Assembly: GCA_003557085.1 (NCBI GenBank)
Contig: PWPR01000176.1
Coordinates: forward strand, 1 to 6,152
From: Clostridia bacterium
GTDB lineage: Bacteria; Bacillota; UBA994; PWPR01
Length of the DNA stretch: 6,152 nucleotides
Reading direction: 5' to 3'
Both the position numbers and the translations under genes were made by a program. Positions 4,249-6,152 of the stretch are shown one piece after another (the stretch's first letter is position 1; the number at the start of each line of letters is the position of its first letter). The notes beneath the pieces were generated by a model that saw only the letters and a list, made by a program, of their open reading frames with translations, was not told the origin of the DNA and made no database searches.

Positions 4249-6152
4249 ATGAAGAAGCAACTAGGTCTTATAAAAAGAGAACTTGAAAAAATAATACAAA
4301 AAGTGTTCCCTGACTTTTTCTGTGCAAACTGTATTTTGGTTTTTATTATATATTTAATAATGATGCTGATTGTCATTATATCAACTACAGTAGGTTTTAG
4401 TGGGGGGCCTTTTGCAATAGGTAATCCAGATAGTTTTTTTGGAAGGCTAGGAGCTTTTTTAGGCTCTTTTAAAGCTATGCCTCTAATTATTGTTTTGCTA
4501 CCCTTAATTGGGGGACCATTAGAGGCTATAATTGGTAAGAACTCTAGACTACTAAGAGATACTTTGGTAGTAAATACATCTTTTATTACCTTTTTGCTTA
4601 TTTTATTAATGTATCCGCAAGTTATTCAAGGAAGTATGAGTTTTTCTATACCTTTTGTGTTTGGGATGGGGCTAAGCTTTAATGTGGACATATTTAGTTA
4701 TGTCATGGCTATTACTTCTGGTGTATTGTGGCTATTTGTTTCAATCTATGCACATGATTATATGGATCATGAGAGGCATCAGAATAGATTTTTCTTGTGG
4801 ATGTCAATAACATTTGGAGGAGTTCTAGGAACTTTTATGGCTGGAGACCTCCTTACTATGTTTTTATTTTTTGAAATTATGACTTTTAGTTCGTATATTT
4901 TAGTAGCTCACAACCAATCTACTGAATCTATGATAGCAGGAAATAGCTATATTTTCATTGGAGTAATAGGTGGACTTTCAATTCTTCTAGGGATGATGAT
5001 GCTTTATTCATACACTGGTACCTTAGAGCTAATACCTATGGCAAGCCAATTGGCTGCCATGGGTAATGCTAAGTATATTATGGTAGGATTATTTGTTTTA
5101 GGATTTGGTATTAAGGCTGGAATGCTACCACTTCACGTTTGGCTTCCCAAAGCTCATCCTGTCGCACCAACACCAGCAAGTGCTTTGCTTTCTGGGATAT
5201 TAATTAAAGTGGGTGCCTATGGATTATTGAGGCTTACAGTCAGTATATTTATGCCAAATCCACTAGATATTATTGGAGCTGCAGATCCATTATGGTCAGT
5301 TTCTAATAATTTAGGCGTTATGATAATTTGGGCTGGTTTGGTTTCAATGATAGTTGGAGCTTTCTTGGCTATGCAACAGACTGGCATGAAAAAACTCTTA
5401 GCATATAGTAGTATAAGTCAAGTAGGGTATATCCTTATGGGAGTAGGCGTAACTGCCTACATGGGATATGTTGGAGCAATAGGATATGCTGGTGCAATTT
5501 ACCATATGATAAATCATGCTCTCTTTAAGTCGCTACTGTTTATGGTCGCAGGTGTAGTATTTTATCAAACAGGTGAACTAGATATGACAAAACATGGAGG
5601 TTTATGGAGGAAATTGCCATTTACAGGATTACTATGCTTAGTTGGTATCTTTGGGATAGTTGGGATGCCTATGTTTAATGGTTTTATCAGTAAAGCTTTG
5701 CTTCATAATGGAATCGTAGATGCCTACACTTTTGGTCATGCATCTTTTAGATATGCTGAAGTACTTTTCAAAATAGTAAGTATGGCAACTGTAGCCTATT
5801 ATATGAAATTTTTTGCTTCAATATTTTTAGGAAAATTGCCAGAAAAGTATGAAAATATAGGTGGAGAAAAAGGAATGATGGATATGGCTATGGGTGGGCT
5901 TGCTCTGCTAATAATAGCTATTGGCCATGCTCCTAACTTTATTTTAGAAAGGTTTATTATTCCTTCTGCAAAAATGCTTACATTTGATCCGTTGATTATA
6001 GAATCTAGGTTAATGAGTATAGACTTCTTCACTTATAAAGAGATTAGTGGGGTGTTCTGGGTTTTTGTAGTTGGTGGGTTGCTTTATTTAGCAGGAACAA
6101 AACTCAACTTATTCAAATTGAACTTTTATAAAAAGTTAGATATAGACAAGAA
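4249..6152 (+). CDS. Second MnhD/NuoL-like antiporter subunit, 3' end outside window
   Basis: The frame is open from ATG 4249 to the right edge, with 634 codons and no stop. A stop (TAA, 4246-4248) lies directly before the ATG, so this is the earliest possible start; AGGA (4237-4240) lies eight bases upstream. The core is a proton-translocating antiporter domain (PF00361). E209 lies in AGDLLTMFLFFEIMTFSSY, K289 in GFGIKAGMLPLHVWLPKAHP, and K320 in ALLSGILIKVGAYG. MKKLLAYSSISQVGYI, the H419/H423/K427 group in YHMINHALFKS and K482 in FNGFISK are also present. It is longer than MrpD. Residues 1-75 form an extension with a lysine-rich, possibly amphipathic start and an extra hydrophobic segment (about 28-47). 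Another membrane segment lies near 602-620, after the core. It fills the place of MrpA's N-terminal half or of the second H subunit (H') of Mbs/Mbx. It follows mnhD after 15 bases. Confidence 0.9.
   Translation, partial: MKKQLGLIKRELEKIIQKVFPDFFCANCILVFIIYLIMMLIVIISTTVGFSGGPFAIGNPDSFFGRLGAFLGSFKAMPLIIVLLPLIGGPLEAIIGKNSRLLRDTLVVNTSFITFLLILLMYPQVIQGSMSFSIPFVFGMGLSFNVDIFSYVMAITSGVLWLFVSIYAHDYMDHERHQNRFFLWMSITFGGVLGTFMAGDLLTMFLFFEIMTFSSYILVAHNQSTESMIAGNSYIFIGVIGGLSILLGMMMLYSYTGTLELIPMASQLAAMGNAKYIMVGLFVLGFGIKAGMLPLHVWLPKAHPVAPTPASALLSGILIKVGAYGLLRLTVSIFMPNPLDIIGAADPLWSVSNNLGVMIIWAGLVSMIVGAFLAMQQTGMKKLLAYSSISQVGYILMGVGVTAYMGYVGAIGYAGAIYHMINHALFKSLLFMVAGVVFYQTGELDMTKHGGLWRKLPFTGLLCLVGIFGIVGMPMFNGFISKALLHNGIVDAYTFGHASFRYAEVLFKIVSMATVAYYMKFFASIFLGKLPEKYENIGGEKGMMDMAMGGLALLIIAIGHAPNFILERFIIPSAKMLTFDPLIIESRLMSIDFFTYKEISGVFWVFVVGGLLYLAGTKLNLFKLNFYKKLDIDK

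Noticed and set aside
5799..6032. Minus-strand open frame of 77 codons near the right end
   Set aside because: It is antisense to the terminal antiporter subunit, which stays open across the whole region with family motifs.
358..6152. Respiratory complex I (nuo) operon
   Set aside because: The NuoK-, NuoN/M- and NuoL-like genes would fit, but MnhE, MnhF, MnhG and MnhB are specific to Mrp/Mbh-type systems and absent from nuo operons.
1..6152. CRISPR arrays, transposons, tRNA or rRNA genes
   Set aside because: I saw no regularly spaced repeats, transposase motifs, terminal inverted repeats or structured RNA genes. Coding is continuous from 358 onward.

Overview
The window is the front part of one long, single-strand operon for a multisubunit cation/proton antiporter of the Mrp (Mnh) family, arranged like the membrane arm of the archaeal-type Mbh/Mbs (Mbx) complexes. 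The DNA is very AT-rich. Codon use favours AGA, ATA and TTA, Shine-Dalgarno sites are strong (GGAGG, GAGGAGG, AAGGAG), and genes overlap by a few bases. This suggests a low-GC bacterium, most likely an anaerobic Firmicute of the Clostridia/Tissierellia kind. Thermotogales or another AT-rich anaerobe cannot be excluded from the sequence alone.

Layout: bases 1-188 hold the 3' end of an unrecognised gene whose product ends in a hydrophobic segment. A 169-base gap (189-357) follows. It contains a good extended -10 promoter (TGTTATAAT, 253-261), a roughly 90-base untranslated leader, and a pair of near-identical TAAAGATATCT elements. From 358 to the right edge the genes run in the order mnhE, mnhF, mnhG, a DUF4040/MbhD gene, an MbhE gene, mnhB, mnhC, mnhD and a second, larger MnhD/NuoL-like gene that is cut by the window edge. 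Gaps are at most 15 bases and four junctions overlap, so all nine are probably co-transcribed and partly translationally coupled.

There is no classic large fused MrpA in the window. Its C-terminal parts occur as two small genes (MbhD-like and MbhE-like), and a NuoL-like antiporter subunit comes last. This is the subunit order of Mbh/Mbs-type modules. Both large subunits keep the glutamate and lysines that form the proton path in MrpA/MrpD/NuoL, so the complex appears to have two working antiporter-type channels. The small subunits (E, F, G, MbhD, MbhE, B, C) would form the rest of the membrane assembly that exchanges Na+ (or another monovalent cation) for H+. Whether hydrogenase or ferredoxin-oxidoreductase genes (NuoB/C/D/H/I-like) follow cannot be seen. 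That question decides between a stand-alone antiporter and a redox-driven ion pump. Apart from the promoter-region repeats and the unusual terminal subunit, the region looks like a well-conserved, intact operon.
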